From an uncultured Acidobacteriota bacterium (GTDB lineage Bacteria; Acidobacteriota; Blastocatellia; Pyrinomonadales; Pyrinomonadaceae): a stretch of DNA of 5,572 bases. Below the pieces are notes generated by a model. That model was given only the letters and a program-made list of their open reading frames with translations. It was not told the origin of the DNA and ran no database searches. The position numbers and the translations under genes were made by a program. The number at the start of each line of letters is the position of its first letter. The stretch's first letter is position 1. The DNA lies in NCBI GenBank assembly GCA_946480545.1, contig CAMLKY010000175.1, positions 1 through 5,572 of the forward strand, in the 5' to 3' direction. Positions 1 through 5,572 of the stretch are shown here, one piece after another.

Positions 1-1
1 C

Positions 2-693
2 CTCCAGGATGGCGGCAGCGGAAAATACAAGAAGTTCGTCATCGGCACCAACAGCGCTGATTACTCGAAGCTGCAGCAGGCTCTGGATGAACAGAACGGG
101 CCCGCGACAAAGAATGTGAATGCATTCGCGAATCTCCGTCCGCAGCATTTCACCGACGCCATGCTGGTCAGGCCGACGGATGACGCACATCTTTACACGC
201 AGAGTACGATCTTCCAGATCGAGGAGGACGTCTCGCAGCCCAAGAAGTCTCCGCTGCGCCGGGTGAATCGGGGCTATTACCTGCTAGACGAGTTCGTGAA
301 GGCTACAGATGGCCAGCTTGTTATCTCGCGCCGATTCTGGTTCGATCGCGTCGGCGGGGTCCGTCTTGCGAGACAGCAGATCTTTGACGGCCGAGGCGAG
401 ATCGAGTCGGATATCGTTTACGGTGCTGAAGGGACACTGACAAGCACGGGCGAGTACACTCGACTTCCCCTGCAGATCATCGTCACCCGACCGCAGGAGA
501 AGTATTCGATGAAGCTTACGTACCAGACCCCGAGTGAGGTGACCATCGGCAAGACGTACCCGGCAACTGCCTTCGTTCTCCAGAATACGTGGGGTCTCGA
601 AGAGGTCAATCTCGATGTTAAGCTTCAGGAAGCGACAGCGGGACGCCCGGCGACGCCGGCGAACACCAACACCGCCACCACCCGGTTCCAGTA

Positions 694-694
<1 letters not shown>
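2..694 (+). CDS. LolA-fold-like envelope protein, 5'-truncated by window edge
   Basis: The frame is open from the left edge to TAG at 692-694, so 230 C-terminal residues are visible and the true start lies upstream. A GTG at 116 is in frame, but coding-like sequence continues before it, so it should not be taken as the start. The visible part is rich in beta-strand patterns. It includes [18 protein letters not shown] followed by a G-E-I-E-S-D-I-V-Y strand and a later segment with [10 protein letters not shown]. This order (a side-chain-rich strand, 'iyD..G', then 'P..I.I.RP') resembles LolA/DUF4292-type lipoprotein-carrier folds that bind acyl chains in the periplasm. The last ~20 residues are a low-complexity Ala/Thr/Pro/Asn tail. 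The stop overlaps the GTG of the ATPase gene by one base, so the two are very likely co-transcribed and translationally coupled. Seen: open frame, overlap, strand pattern. Inferred: LolA-like fold and envelope location. The N-terminus, and hence any signal peptide or lipobox, is not visible. Confidence 0.8.
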
Positions 695-1366
<672 letters not shown>

Positions 1367-1368
<2 letters not shown>

Positions 1369-1387
1369 TTCGGAGTAAGTTCGGAGT
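1367..1387 (+). repeat. 10-bp direct repeat at the edge of the palindromic repeat cluster
   Basis: AGTTCGGAGT occurs at 1367-1376 and again at 1378-1387, one base apart (11-bp period). The first copy overlaps the last two bases of the ATPase stop codon (TAG, 1366-1368). The second runs into the left arm of the inverted repeat that follows. It could be a local duplication of the element's border or the residue of an insertion event. Confidence 0.75.
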
Positions 1388-1464
1388 GCAGGCTTTAGCC
1401 TGTTACGCGCCGACCGATACAGGCTGAAGCCTGCACTCAAACACACAAGCTGAAGCTTGCACTC
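1384..1464 (+). repeat. Cluster of three palindromic repeat units (GTGCAGGCTTCAGCCTG type)
   Basis: Unit 1 (1384-1403, GAGTGCAGGCTTTAGCCTGT) and unit 2 (1419-1438, ACAGGCTGAAGCCTGCACTC) are reverse complements except for one position, which would be a G-U pair in RNA. Together they give a 20-bp stem with a 15-base loop. Unit 3 (1445-1464, ACAAGCTGAAGCTTGCACTC) is a second copy in the orientation of unit 2 with two differences. Each unit is itself a small palindrome (CAGGCT-GA-AGCCTG), and the two changes in unit 3 (G to A and C to T) fall on paired positions, so the palindrome is kept as CAAGCT-GA-AGCTTG. The cluster fills most of the gap between the ATPase gene and the small membrane protein gene. 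There is no T-tract after the stem, so it is not a standard intrinsic terminator. It resembles REP/BIME-type dispersed elements, which is an inference. Confidence 0.85.
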
Positions 1465-1473
1465 CTAACGTAT

Positions 1474-1776
1474 ATGGACCTGTTAAAAAAGTTCATTCTC
1501 TGGAGCTACAGCCGCGAAACCTCGGTTTATGTGATCTTCTGCCTGTTGATCGTCGCCTTTATATTCCTAACTCCGAAAGAATGGTTCAGCCACAGGGATT
1601 CGCTTGCAACGCAAACCTCTCGTCTGATCGTCAAACAATCTGATTTTTCCCCGGAAAAGCAGGTCATGGAACAACGCGTCCGCGAGCTTTCCGGTAATCC
1701 ACAAGCTGAGATAATCGAGTGGCGTCAGCGCAGCACTCCTTCAGGCGAAGTGGTTTACGAGATTGATATCCGTTAG
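1474..1776 (+). CDS. Small single-pass inner-membrane protein, function unknown
   Basis: A 100-residue protein. After a short polar start (MDLLKKFILWSYSRETS) comes one hydrophobic helix at about residues 18-33 (VYVIFCLLIVAFIFLT), followed by PKEWF and a hydrophilic, charged tail of ~65 residues that ends in EVVYEIDIR. There is no signal peptidase site or lipobox, so it should remain anchored by one helix. I recall similar short proteins with a 'sYsRgt..Yd...lliLaFIFLTP+.wF' core in acidobacterial genomes, often near LolA-like genes; this is recollection, not a search. ATG at 1474 is the only sensible start, since the frame upstream runs only into the repeat units. No Shine-Dalgarno is visible because the repeat cluster ends ten bases before the start, so translation may be weak or leader-independent. 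Its position between a LolD-like ATPase and a LolA-like carrier suggests an envelope role, but nothing in the sequence gives a biochemical activity. Confidence 0.8.
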   Translation: MDLLKKFILWSYSRETSVYVIFCLLIVAFIFLTPKEWFSHRDSLATQTSRLIVKQSDFSPEKQVMEQRVRELSGNPQAEIIEWRQRSTPSGEVVYEIDIR

Positions 1777-1790
1777 TTTTTAAGTATTAT
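1763..1790 (+). promoter_or_regulatory. Candidate sigma70-type promoter for the LolA-family gene
   Basis: TTGATA (1763-1768, five of six matches to TTGACA) is followed after 16 bases by TATTAT (1785-1790, five of six matches to TATAAT). The -35 box lies inside the last codons of the small membrane protein gene. A start near 1796-1799 would place the following hairpin at the very 5' end of the transcript. The match is good by E. coli rules; promoter preferences in this host are not known to me. Confidence 0.45.
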
Positions 1791-1803
1791 ATTAGGCTCA
1801 AAT

Positions 1804-1833
1804 GTTAGGGTTGGCTTTGGCCCTAACTTTTTT
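1804..1833 (+). terminator. Hairpin with U-tract (intrinsic terminator or leader attenuator)
   Basis: GTTAGGG (1804-1810) pairs with CCCTAAC (1821-1827). Two G-U pairs (T1811-G1820, T1812-G1819) extend the stem over a six-base loop, and six T residues follow directly (1828-1833). This is the textbook layout of a Rho-independent terminator for the upstream operon. It lies between the candidate promoter and the ribosome-binding site of the next gene, so it could instead act as a leader hairpin or attenuator of that gene. Confidence 0.75.
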
Positions 1834-1836
1834 GTT

Positions 1837-1842
1837 AAGGAG
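1837..1842 (+). promoter_or_regulatory. Shine-Dalgarno AAGGAG of the LolA-family gene, long spacing
   Basis: AAGGAG is a strong anti-16S match but ends 14 bases before the ATG at 1857, longer than the usual 5-9. No closer in-frame start exists, and the signal peptide begins at this ATG, so the start is kept. The site lies just after the hairpin U-tract. Confidence 0.5.
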
Positions 1843-1856
1843 TAAGAGCATTTACT

Positions 1857-2552
1857 ATGAAAAAATCTTTGAGATACATACTCCCGACACTCGCAATTCT
1901 ATTTATCTTCAATGTTGCGGCGACCGAGACACCCGCTCAGATCCTTCGCGAGATCCTCAAAAGGATGGACAACAACAATAAGTCGTTGACCAGCCTCAAG
2001 AGCAACATCAAGATGAACAAGTTCAATGTTCAGCTTGGCGAGAATGATCTCTACGAGGGCGAGCTCAGCTACTTGCCGGGTAAGACCGAGAAGCAGATGT
2101 ACGTACGCATCGATTGGGCAAAGCCGGTCGTCGAGCATCTGGCGGTTGCCAATGGCCAGTACGTTCTTTATAGCCCCCGACGCCAGCAGGCAATAACCGG
2201 AAAAGTCGATGGCGTTAAGAGCAAGAATGCGAAAGCTGGCGGCGCGCTGGCGTTTATAAGCATGACGCAGGCACAGCTCAGTGCTAACTACAGCGTCGAT
2301 TACAAGGGCGAGGAAACCGTCGACAGCGGCGTGAAGACATGGCATTTGGTGCTGACGCCTAAAACTGCTTCGAGCTACAAGTCTGCCGACCTTTGGGTGG
2401 ATGCGAACGGAATGCCGGTCCAGGCGCGTATTGTCGAAAATAACAACGATACGACCACCATCCTTCTCTACAAGATCGATAGGAACGCTACCGTGAAGGC
2501 GAGCTTGTTCAAGATCCAGCCCCCGAGCGGGACCAAGATCGTTAAGGGCTAG
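1857..2552 (+). CDS. lolA: LolA-family outer-membrane lipoprotein carrier protein
   Basis: A 231-residue secreted protein. The N-terminus is a clear Sec signal peptide: MKKSLR, a hydrophobic core at residues 7-20 and likely cleavage after VAA (A22). There is no Cys after it, so it is a soluble periplasmic protein. The mature part starts with a helix (about 25-45, QILREILKRMDNNNKSL) and then alternates beta strands, as in LolA/LolB half-barrels. Recognisable pieces are KQMYVRIDWAKPVVEHLAVANGQYVLYSP (split: K-Q-M-Y at about 80, V-L-Y-S-P at about 103-107), the DYKGEETVDSGVKTWHL strand pair, and ADLWVDANGMPVQARI ('lwvD..g.p...ri'), ending 'LFKIQPPSGTKIV', close to the family's usual C-terminal 'F.f.pP.g..vi'. 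LolA binds acyl chains of lipoproteins released by LolCDE and ferries them across the periplasm. The LolD-like ATPase nearby agrees with this role. It has its own candidate promoter, so it may be regulated separately. Orthology to true LolA rather than a paralogous carrier for another lipid is not settled. Confidence 0.85.
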   Translation: MKKSLRYILPTLAILFIFNVAATETPAQILREILKRMDNNNKSLTSLKSNIKMNKFNVQLGENDLYEGELSYLPGKTEKQMYVRIDWAKPVVEHLAVANGQYVLYSPRRQQAITGKVDGVKSKNAKAGGALAFISMTQAQLSANYSVDYKGEETVDSGVKTWHLVLTPKTASSYKSADLWVDANGMPVQARIVENNNDTTTILLYKIDRNATVKASLFKIQPPSGTKIVKG

Positions 2553-2559
2553 AAAAAGC

Positions 2560-2648
2560 AGATGTGAAAGGGAAGAGGTGTGAAGGGGCGAGATCTCTTC
2601 CACCTTTTCACTTTTCAGGCGTCCGCTGTCTTTCCCCTTTTTACATCT
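2560..2648 (+). repeat. Imperfect inverted repeat with strand-asymmetric purine/pyrimidine halves
   Basis: The left half (2560-2590) is nearly all purine (AGATGTGAAAGGGAAGAGG and onward) and the right half nearly all pyrimidine. Two foldings compete. The outer stem pairs 2560-2575 with 2631-2648 (AGATGT with ACATCT, then GAAAGGG with TTTCCCCTTTTT using single-base bulges). The inner stem pairs GTGAAAG/GGAAGAG (2564-2577) with CTCTTCC (2595-2601) and TTTTCAC (2605-2611) across a three-base bulge. The element fills the gap between the LolA-family gene and the radical SAM gene. It might end transcription of the former, but no clean stem plus T-tract is present. It may be a decayed dispersed repeat. 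Confidence 0.5.
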
Positions 2649-2654
2649 ACCCTC

Positions 2655-2660
2655 TATAAT
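2655..2660 (+). promoter_or_regulatory. Candidate -10 box (TATAAT) for the radical SAM gene
   Basis: A perfect TATAAT lies 34 bases before the ATG at 2695. The -35 position (around 2632-2637) reads TTCCCC, a poor match, so the call rests on the -10 box alone. The gene's Shine-Dalgarno is also weak (only GGAA at 2688-2691). Confidence 0.3.
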
Positions 2661-2694
2661 TACAAATTTGATCGACGGCTCGGTTTCGGAATAG

Positions 2695-3720
2695 ATGCCA
2701 AAAGCAAGTAGTTTAAGTAGGTTTACGCGGGGTGTCCGCCATACGGTGCGGGCATTCGCGTCGACGAAGCATCCGGTGCTGGTCCATATCGTACCGATGC
2801 GGCGGTGCAATCTTTCGTGCGCCTACTGCAACGAATACGACAAGACATCCGACCCCGTGCCGATCGATACGATGCTCGAGCGTATAGACAAGCTCGCCGA
2901 ATTTGGGAGCTCTGTCATCACGATCTCGGGCGGCGAGCCAATGATGCACCCACAGATCTACGACATCATTGCCCGGATCAGGCATCACGGGATGATCGCC
3001 GGTTTGATCTCGAACGGTTACTACTTCCAGCCTGATAAAGTTAAGAAGCTCAACGACGCGGGCCTCGATTATCTTCAGATCTCCATCGACAACGTGACGC
3101 CGGATGACGTCTCGAAGAAGAGCCTGAAGGTTCTCGACAAGAAGCTGGTCAATCTTCGGGACTACGCAAAGTTCAAGGTCAATATCAACTCGGTCGTCGG
3201 CGGTGGTGTAGCGAACCCGGACGAGGCACTTATCATCGCCAATCGTGCTCGCGAGCTCGGATTCTCATCGACCGTCGGTGTCATCCATGACGAGATGGGT
3301 TTGAACAAGGGTCTGACCGATCGGGAGAAGGAAGTCTATCGCGAGATCAAATCGAAGGGCACGCGCTCGTACGCCCGATGGAACTGGTTCCAGGATCAGC
3401 TTGTCGATGGCGGCGAATACGAGTGGCGTTGTCGTGCCGGGGCCCGATATCTCTACATTGATGAGAACGGTATCGTAAGCTGGTGCTCGCAGCAGCGCGG
3501 CACACCCGGCATCCCGCTTCTCGAATACACGCACGCCGACATGGAGCGTGAGTATATAACAGAGAAGTGGTGTGCCCCGACGTGCACGATCCAGTGCGTC
3601 CACCAGGTCGGCCATCTCGACGCGTGGCGCGATCCGCAGATCTCTCTTTCCGATTACAACAACCGCAAAGGAAACGGACTCAAAAAGGAAACCGTCTCGC
3701 AGGTTCTGAGCGCCGAGTAG
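2695..3720 (+). CDS. Radical SAM enzyme with SPASM/Twitch-like C-terminal domain
   Basis: A 341-residue cytoplasmic enzyme. The core has the radical SAM motif CNLSCAYC (C38, C42, C45; CX3CX2C), which binds a [4Fe-4S] cluster that cleaves S-adenosylmethionine to a 5'-deoxyadenosyl radical. ISGGEP (77-82) is the SAM-binding GGE motif, followed by GLISNGYY and DYLQISID, the usual strand motifs of the TIM-barrel. The C-terminal part has C246-X12-G259-X4-C264, which fits the CX9-15GX4C entry of SPASM/Twitch domains, then C293-X3-C297-X3-C301. An auxiliary Fe-S cluster is therefore likely, with a variant second half. Family members modify peptides or proteins or build cofactors; the substrate here is unknown. 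No small precursor-peptide gene is evident in the flanking gaps of ~140 and ~115 bp. The start was chosen because the frame before 2695 has no better site and the first 25 residues are a plausible basic lead-in. A spacer separates it from both neighbours, so it is probably its own unit. Confidence 0.9.
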   Translation: MPKASSLSRFTRGVRHTVRAFASTKHPVLVHIVPMRRCNLSCAYCNEYDKTSDPVPIDTMLERIDKLAEFGSSVITISGGEPMMHPQIYDIIARIRHHGMIAGLISNGYYFQPDKVKKLNDAGLDYLQISIDNVTPDDVSKKSLKVLDKKLVNLRDYAKFKVNINSVVGGGVANPDEALIIANRARELGFSSTVGVIHDEMGLNKGLTDREKEVYREIKSKGTRSYARWNWFQDQLVDGGEYEWRCRAGARYLYIDENGIVSWCSQQRGTPGIPLLEYTHADMEREYITEKWCAPTCTIQCVHQVGHLDAWRDPQISLSDYNNRKGNGLKKETVSQVLSAE

Positions 3721-3822
3721 CAAATTCTCGAAAACCCTCCGTCTCTAATCCAAGATTCAAGCCGATCCGGTATCACACGACCACTAGGGCGTATTTCTGC
3801 GCATCGGATGCCTTCGGAATCT

Positions 3823-3830
3823 AAAGGAGG
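3823..3830 (+). promoter_or_regulatory. Strong Shine-Dalgarno AAAGGAGG fixing the start at 3835
   Basis: AAAGGAGG ends four bases before the ATG at 3835. A longer in-frame reading from ATG 3808 would translate through this site and has no ribosome-binding sequence of its own, so 3835 is the start. The rest of the 3721-3834 gap shows no convincing promoter or terminator. Confidence 0.85.
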
Positions 3831-3834
3831 AATA

Positions 3835-5484
3835 ATGTCTAAACCCAGAATTGACCTTGATCCTGAGCCAATGCAGGGAGACGTCGTAACGTTTCAAAGA
3901 CTCGCAGGACCGACTAAAAATGATGAAGAAAAGGCGCAGATATCGCTTCTGCTCAAGATCAAGAATCTCGAGGCAACCGACATTGTGCTAACCAACGTGA
4001 AGATCGCCGTGATCTTTTCGGATAACAGCACGCCATTCGAGATGAGTTTTCCCGTTACGACGCGCATCCCGGCGGGAAAGTCCGGTTTTTGGCACAACCG
4101 TGTATTCACCGCCGAAGCCAAGGACACTAAACTGGCCAACGACGTGGCGATCAACCAGAACATTGTCGTCTCAACGCTGGCGAACATCATCGTTTTCAAA
4201 CTCACCTTCAGGAATTTTGACGAGGTCGTTACGAAGATGTTCGCCCTCAGGCCGCACGACAATACCTACGCCTTTCCGGGAAAGGTCGTCGATCTGTTGT
4301 GGAATGAATGTTGGGACAGCGCAGGCGCGGTTCATGGCGAATCGGAATACGGCTGCCAGTTGTTCGCGCTCGACCTCGGGGTGAGCGGCTGGGACGATAA
4401 ATCGGAGCAGTGGGTACGGAATGTCTATCCGGGTAAATCGTGGTGGCAGAACGAGAATCACCGCATCTGGGGAAAGCCGGTGTATGCGATGGCGGACGGC
4501 GAAGTGCTCGACGTCGAATGGAACGTTACCGATAATGCGGCTCCTACCGCCGCGCCTCCAGGCGGCTCCGGGGGCAATTTCATCAGAATTGTTACCGGGG
4601 ATGAGATCCACGGTTATGCTCACTTTCAGAAGGGGACGATTCCCGAGAGACTTCGTGAGAAAGGAGCCGAAGTGAAGCGTGGAGAGTTGCTGGGTCTTGC
4701 GGGAAACAGCGGGAACTCAACAAACCCGCACCTTCATATCGGTATCGAAAAGCGTCGCCGCGTGATCATCAAAGGCGATAATAACGCGACGCATATTCTT
4801 CGCCCGATGCAGTTCAACAACACGTTTACGATCAACTCACGCCATGCGGTCGGCGTCCGAAGAACCGATCCCTGGTTCAGAAACACCGCTCATGGGCTGA
4901 GTCAGGCCTCGAACGGTGACGCCTGTCTGATCTGGCCCTCCGGGAAGCAGCCCGGAAGCCCGCGTCTGTCTCTGAAGGAGTTCAGGTGCGTCGAGGAGAC
5001 GGACGCCGAAGCCGGCAGCGAAAGCCCCTATTTCCTCGTGTTCGTCGGTCGCAGGTTCGGGGAACATGTTCAGTCGCGGATCGGTAGGGTCCGCAAGGGA
5101 GCGTGGGACGACGAGGTTGACGAGGGCGAACTCTGGAAAGTCGATGATGAAGTGACCGGACCGGTAGATTCCAGAACACTGGTTCTCGTCGCGATGCTCG
5201 AGGAAGACCATGACACCGATGTCGGCGGAGAGAATATAACGTGGCTTCGGGGTGAGATGAGGAAGATCTTTGCGGACGTAGCATCTGACGCATCGCTGTC
5301 GCTGGACCAGCTCTCGGCACTGATGATCCCCCGGTTTACGACCCAGATCAATCGGGTGGCGACAAACGATGAGATACTCGGAGTCAAACAACTCAAGATC
5401 ACGACATCCGACGGCGACCTTCCGCTATTAAAGTTCACAGGCGACGGAGCGCATTACAACGTCCGCTTTGAGGCGATCTCCTAA
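3835..5484 (+). CDS. Three-part protein with M23-type metallopeptidase domain
   Basis: A 549-residue protein numbered from ATG 3835, chosen by its AAAGGAGG. Region 1 (about 1-135) is beta-rich with 'KNLEATDIVLTNVKIAVIF', resembling an Ig-like sandwich. Region 2 (about 145-330) is an M23/LytM-type Zn peptidase. D180 in CQLFALDLGV is the Asp ligand position, PVYAMADGEV the usual strand, H263 in GYAHF the catalytic His, and GNSGNSTNPHLHIGIE carries the HxH pair (H299, H301). M23 enzymes cut peptide bonds in peptidoglycan cross-links or Gly-rich peptides. The first metal ligand, normally His in HxxxD, is Leu (L176) here; H167 in VHGESEYGC might replace it. Region 3 (about 375-549) opens with LKEFRCVEETDAEAGSESPY and is Asp/Glu-rich, possibly metal-binding; I cannot name it. 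The N-terminus (MSKPRIDLDPEPMQ) is hydrophilic with no signal peptide or membrane helix, which is odd for a wall enzyme. It is a single-gene unit followed by a hairpin terminator. The peptidase fold is firm; activity, location and role are uncertain. Confidence 0.85.
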   Translation: MSKPRIDLDPEPMQGDVVTFQRLAGPTKNDEEKAQISLLLKIKNLEATDIVLTNVKIAVIFSDNSTPFEMSFPVTTRIPAGKSGFWHNRVFTAEAKDTKLANDVAINQNIVVSTLANIIVFKLTFRNFDEVVTKMFALRPHDNTYAFPGKVVDLLWNECWDSAGAVHGESEYGCQLFALDLGVSGWDDKSEQWVRNVYPGKSWWQNENHRIWGKPVYAMADGEVLDVEWNVTDNAAPTAAPPGGSGGNFIRIVTGDEIHGYAHFQKGTIPERLREKGAEVKRGELLGLAGNSGNSTNPHLHIGIEKRRRVIIKGDNNATHILRPMQFNNTFTINSRHAVGVRRTDPWFRNTAHGLSQASNGDACLIWPSGKQPGSPRLSLKEFRCVEETDAEAGSESPYFLVFVGRRFGEHVQSRIGRVRKGAWDDEVDEGELWKVDDEVTGPVDSRTLVLVAMLEEDHDTDVGGENITWLRGEMRKIFADVASDASLSLDQLSALMIPRFTTQINRVATNDEILGVKQLKITTSDGDLPLLKFTGDGAHYNVRFEAIS

Positions 5485-5487
5485 ATC

Positions 5488-5529
5488 GAGCCGGGAAGAG
5501 TCTGACAGGCCTCCCGGTTCATTCCTTTT
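5488..5529 (+). terminator. Rho-independent terminator after the M23 gene
   Basis: GAGCCGGGA (5488-5496) pairs with TCCCGGTTC (5512-5520), nine pairs including one G-U, over a 15-base loop. The sequence after it is T-rich (ATTCCTTTTC). It begins three bases after the TAA at 5482-5484. If the convergent reading frame is real, the same hairpin would follow that gene too, although the other side lacks a good T-tract. Confidence 0.65.
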
Positions 5530-5572
5530 CATACCAGTCCTCATGCTTCGACCACATAAAACAGCGGTAGCA
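5519..5572 (-). CDS. Possible 3' end of a convergent gene, truncated by window edge
   Basis: Read on the - strand from the right edge, one frame gives 17 codons (CYRCFMWSKHEDWYEKE) and a TGA (complement of 5519-5521) that touches the terminator stem. The residue mix, with several Trp/Tyr and charged residues ending right at a hairpin, suits a real C-terminus. The stretch is too short to prove: a second - strand frame is also open. No family can be assigned. Confidence 0.3.
   Translation of the reverse strand, partial: CYRCFMWSKHEDWYEKE

Noticed and set aside
116..118. GTG at 116 as the start of the first gene
   Set aside because: The frame is open and coding-like back to the left edge, and there is no Shine-Dalgarno before it; the gene is simply cut by the window.
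1384..1464. CRISPR-like array or intrinsic terminator
   Set aside because: The units alternate in orientation with unequal short gaps, so it is not a CRISPR array. The stem is not followed by a T-tract, so it is not a standard terminator.
1899..2810. 303-codon open frame on the - strand across the LolA-family gene and the following gap
   Set aside because: The + strand protein has a clear signal peptide and family features. The - strand product has none and would run through the intergenic repeat; it is a shadow of codon bias.
3808..3834. Longer start (ATG 3808) for the M23 protein
   Set aside because: It would place the AAAGGAGG inside the coding region, has no ribosome-binding site of its own, and adds nine residues that give no signal peptide.
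3721..3834. Promoter or precursor-peptide gene between the radical SAM and M23 genes
   Set aside because: No pair of -35/-10 boxes with sensible spacing was found. The only open frames here are extensions from inside the radical SAM gene, without a ribosome-binding site.

Overview
The window reads as chromosomal DNA of a Gram-negative bacterium. The best guess is an Acidobacteriota member of the Blastocatellia/Pyrinomonas type, at low to moderate confidence. The reasons are a LolA-type periplasmic carrier, which implies an outer membrane; a small one-helix membrane protein of a kind I associate with acidobacterial genomes; and a cluster of short palindromic 'GTGCAGGCTTCAGCCTG'-type intergenic repeats. 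No plasmid, phage, transposase, tRNA or rRNA signature is visible. All confidently called genes are on the + strand.

Layout. (1) Positions 2-1368 hold the 3' part of a gene whose product looks like an envelope protein of the LolA/lipoprotein-carrier fold. It overlaps by one base (TAGTG) a complete LolD/MacB-type ABC transporter ATPase that starts with GTG. (2) The 105-bp gap after the ATPase is almost entirely repeat DNA: a 10-bp direct repeat, a 20-bp-arm inverted repeat and a third copy of the arm. (3) At 1474-1776 lies a 100-residue single-pass membrane protein. A good -35/-10 pair sits at its 3' end, followed at once by a hairpin with a U-tract, and then a LolA-family secreted protein (1857-2552). 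(4) The gap at 2553-2694 has a purine-rich left half and a pyrimidine-rich right half that can fold in two competing ways. (5) At 2695-3720 is a radical SAM enzyme with a SPASM/Twitch-like C-terminal cysteine set. (6) At 3835-5484, behind a perfect AAAGGAGG, is a 549-residue three-part protein: an N-terminal beta-rich region, an M23-type metallopeptidase domain with no obvious signal peptide and a non-standard first metal site, and an uncharacterised C-terminal module. A terminator-like hairpin follows. (7) The last 54 bases may be the 3' end of a convergent gene.

How the parts may work together. The first four genes point to envelope lipoprotein handling: an ABC ATPase of the LolD type, two proteins of LolA-like character and a small membrane protein. 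No transporter permease is in view; it would have to lie upstream or elsewhere. The radical SAM gene and the M23 gene each have their own spacer, so their functional link to the rest is unproven. The least explained item is the M23 fusion protein, followed by the repeat cluster and the promoter-hairpin arrangement in front of the LolA gene.
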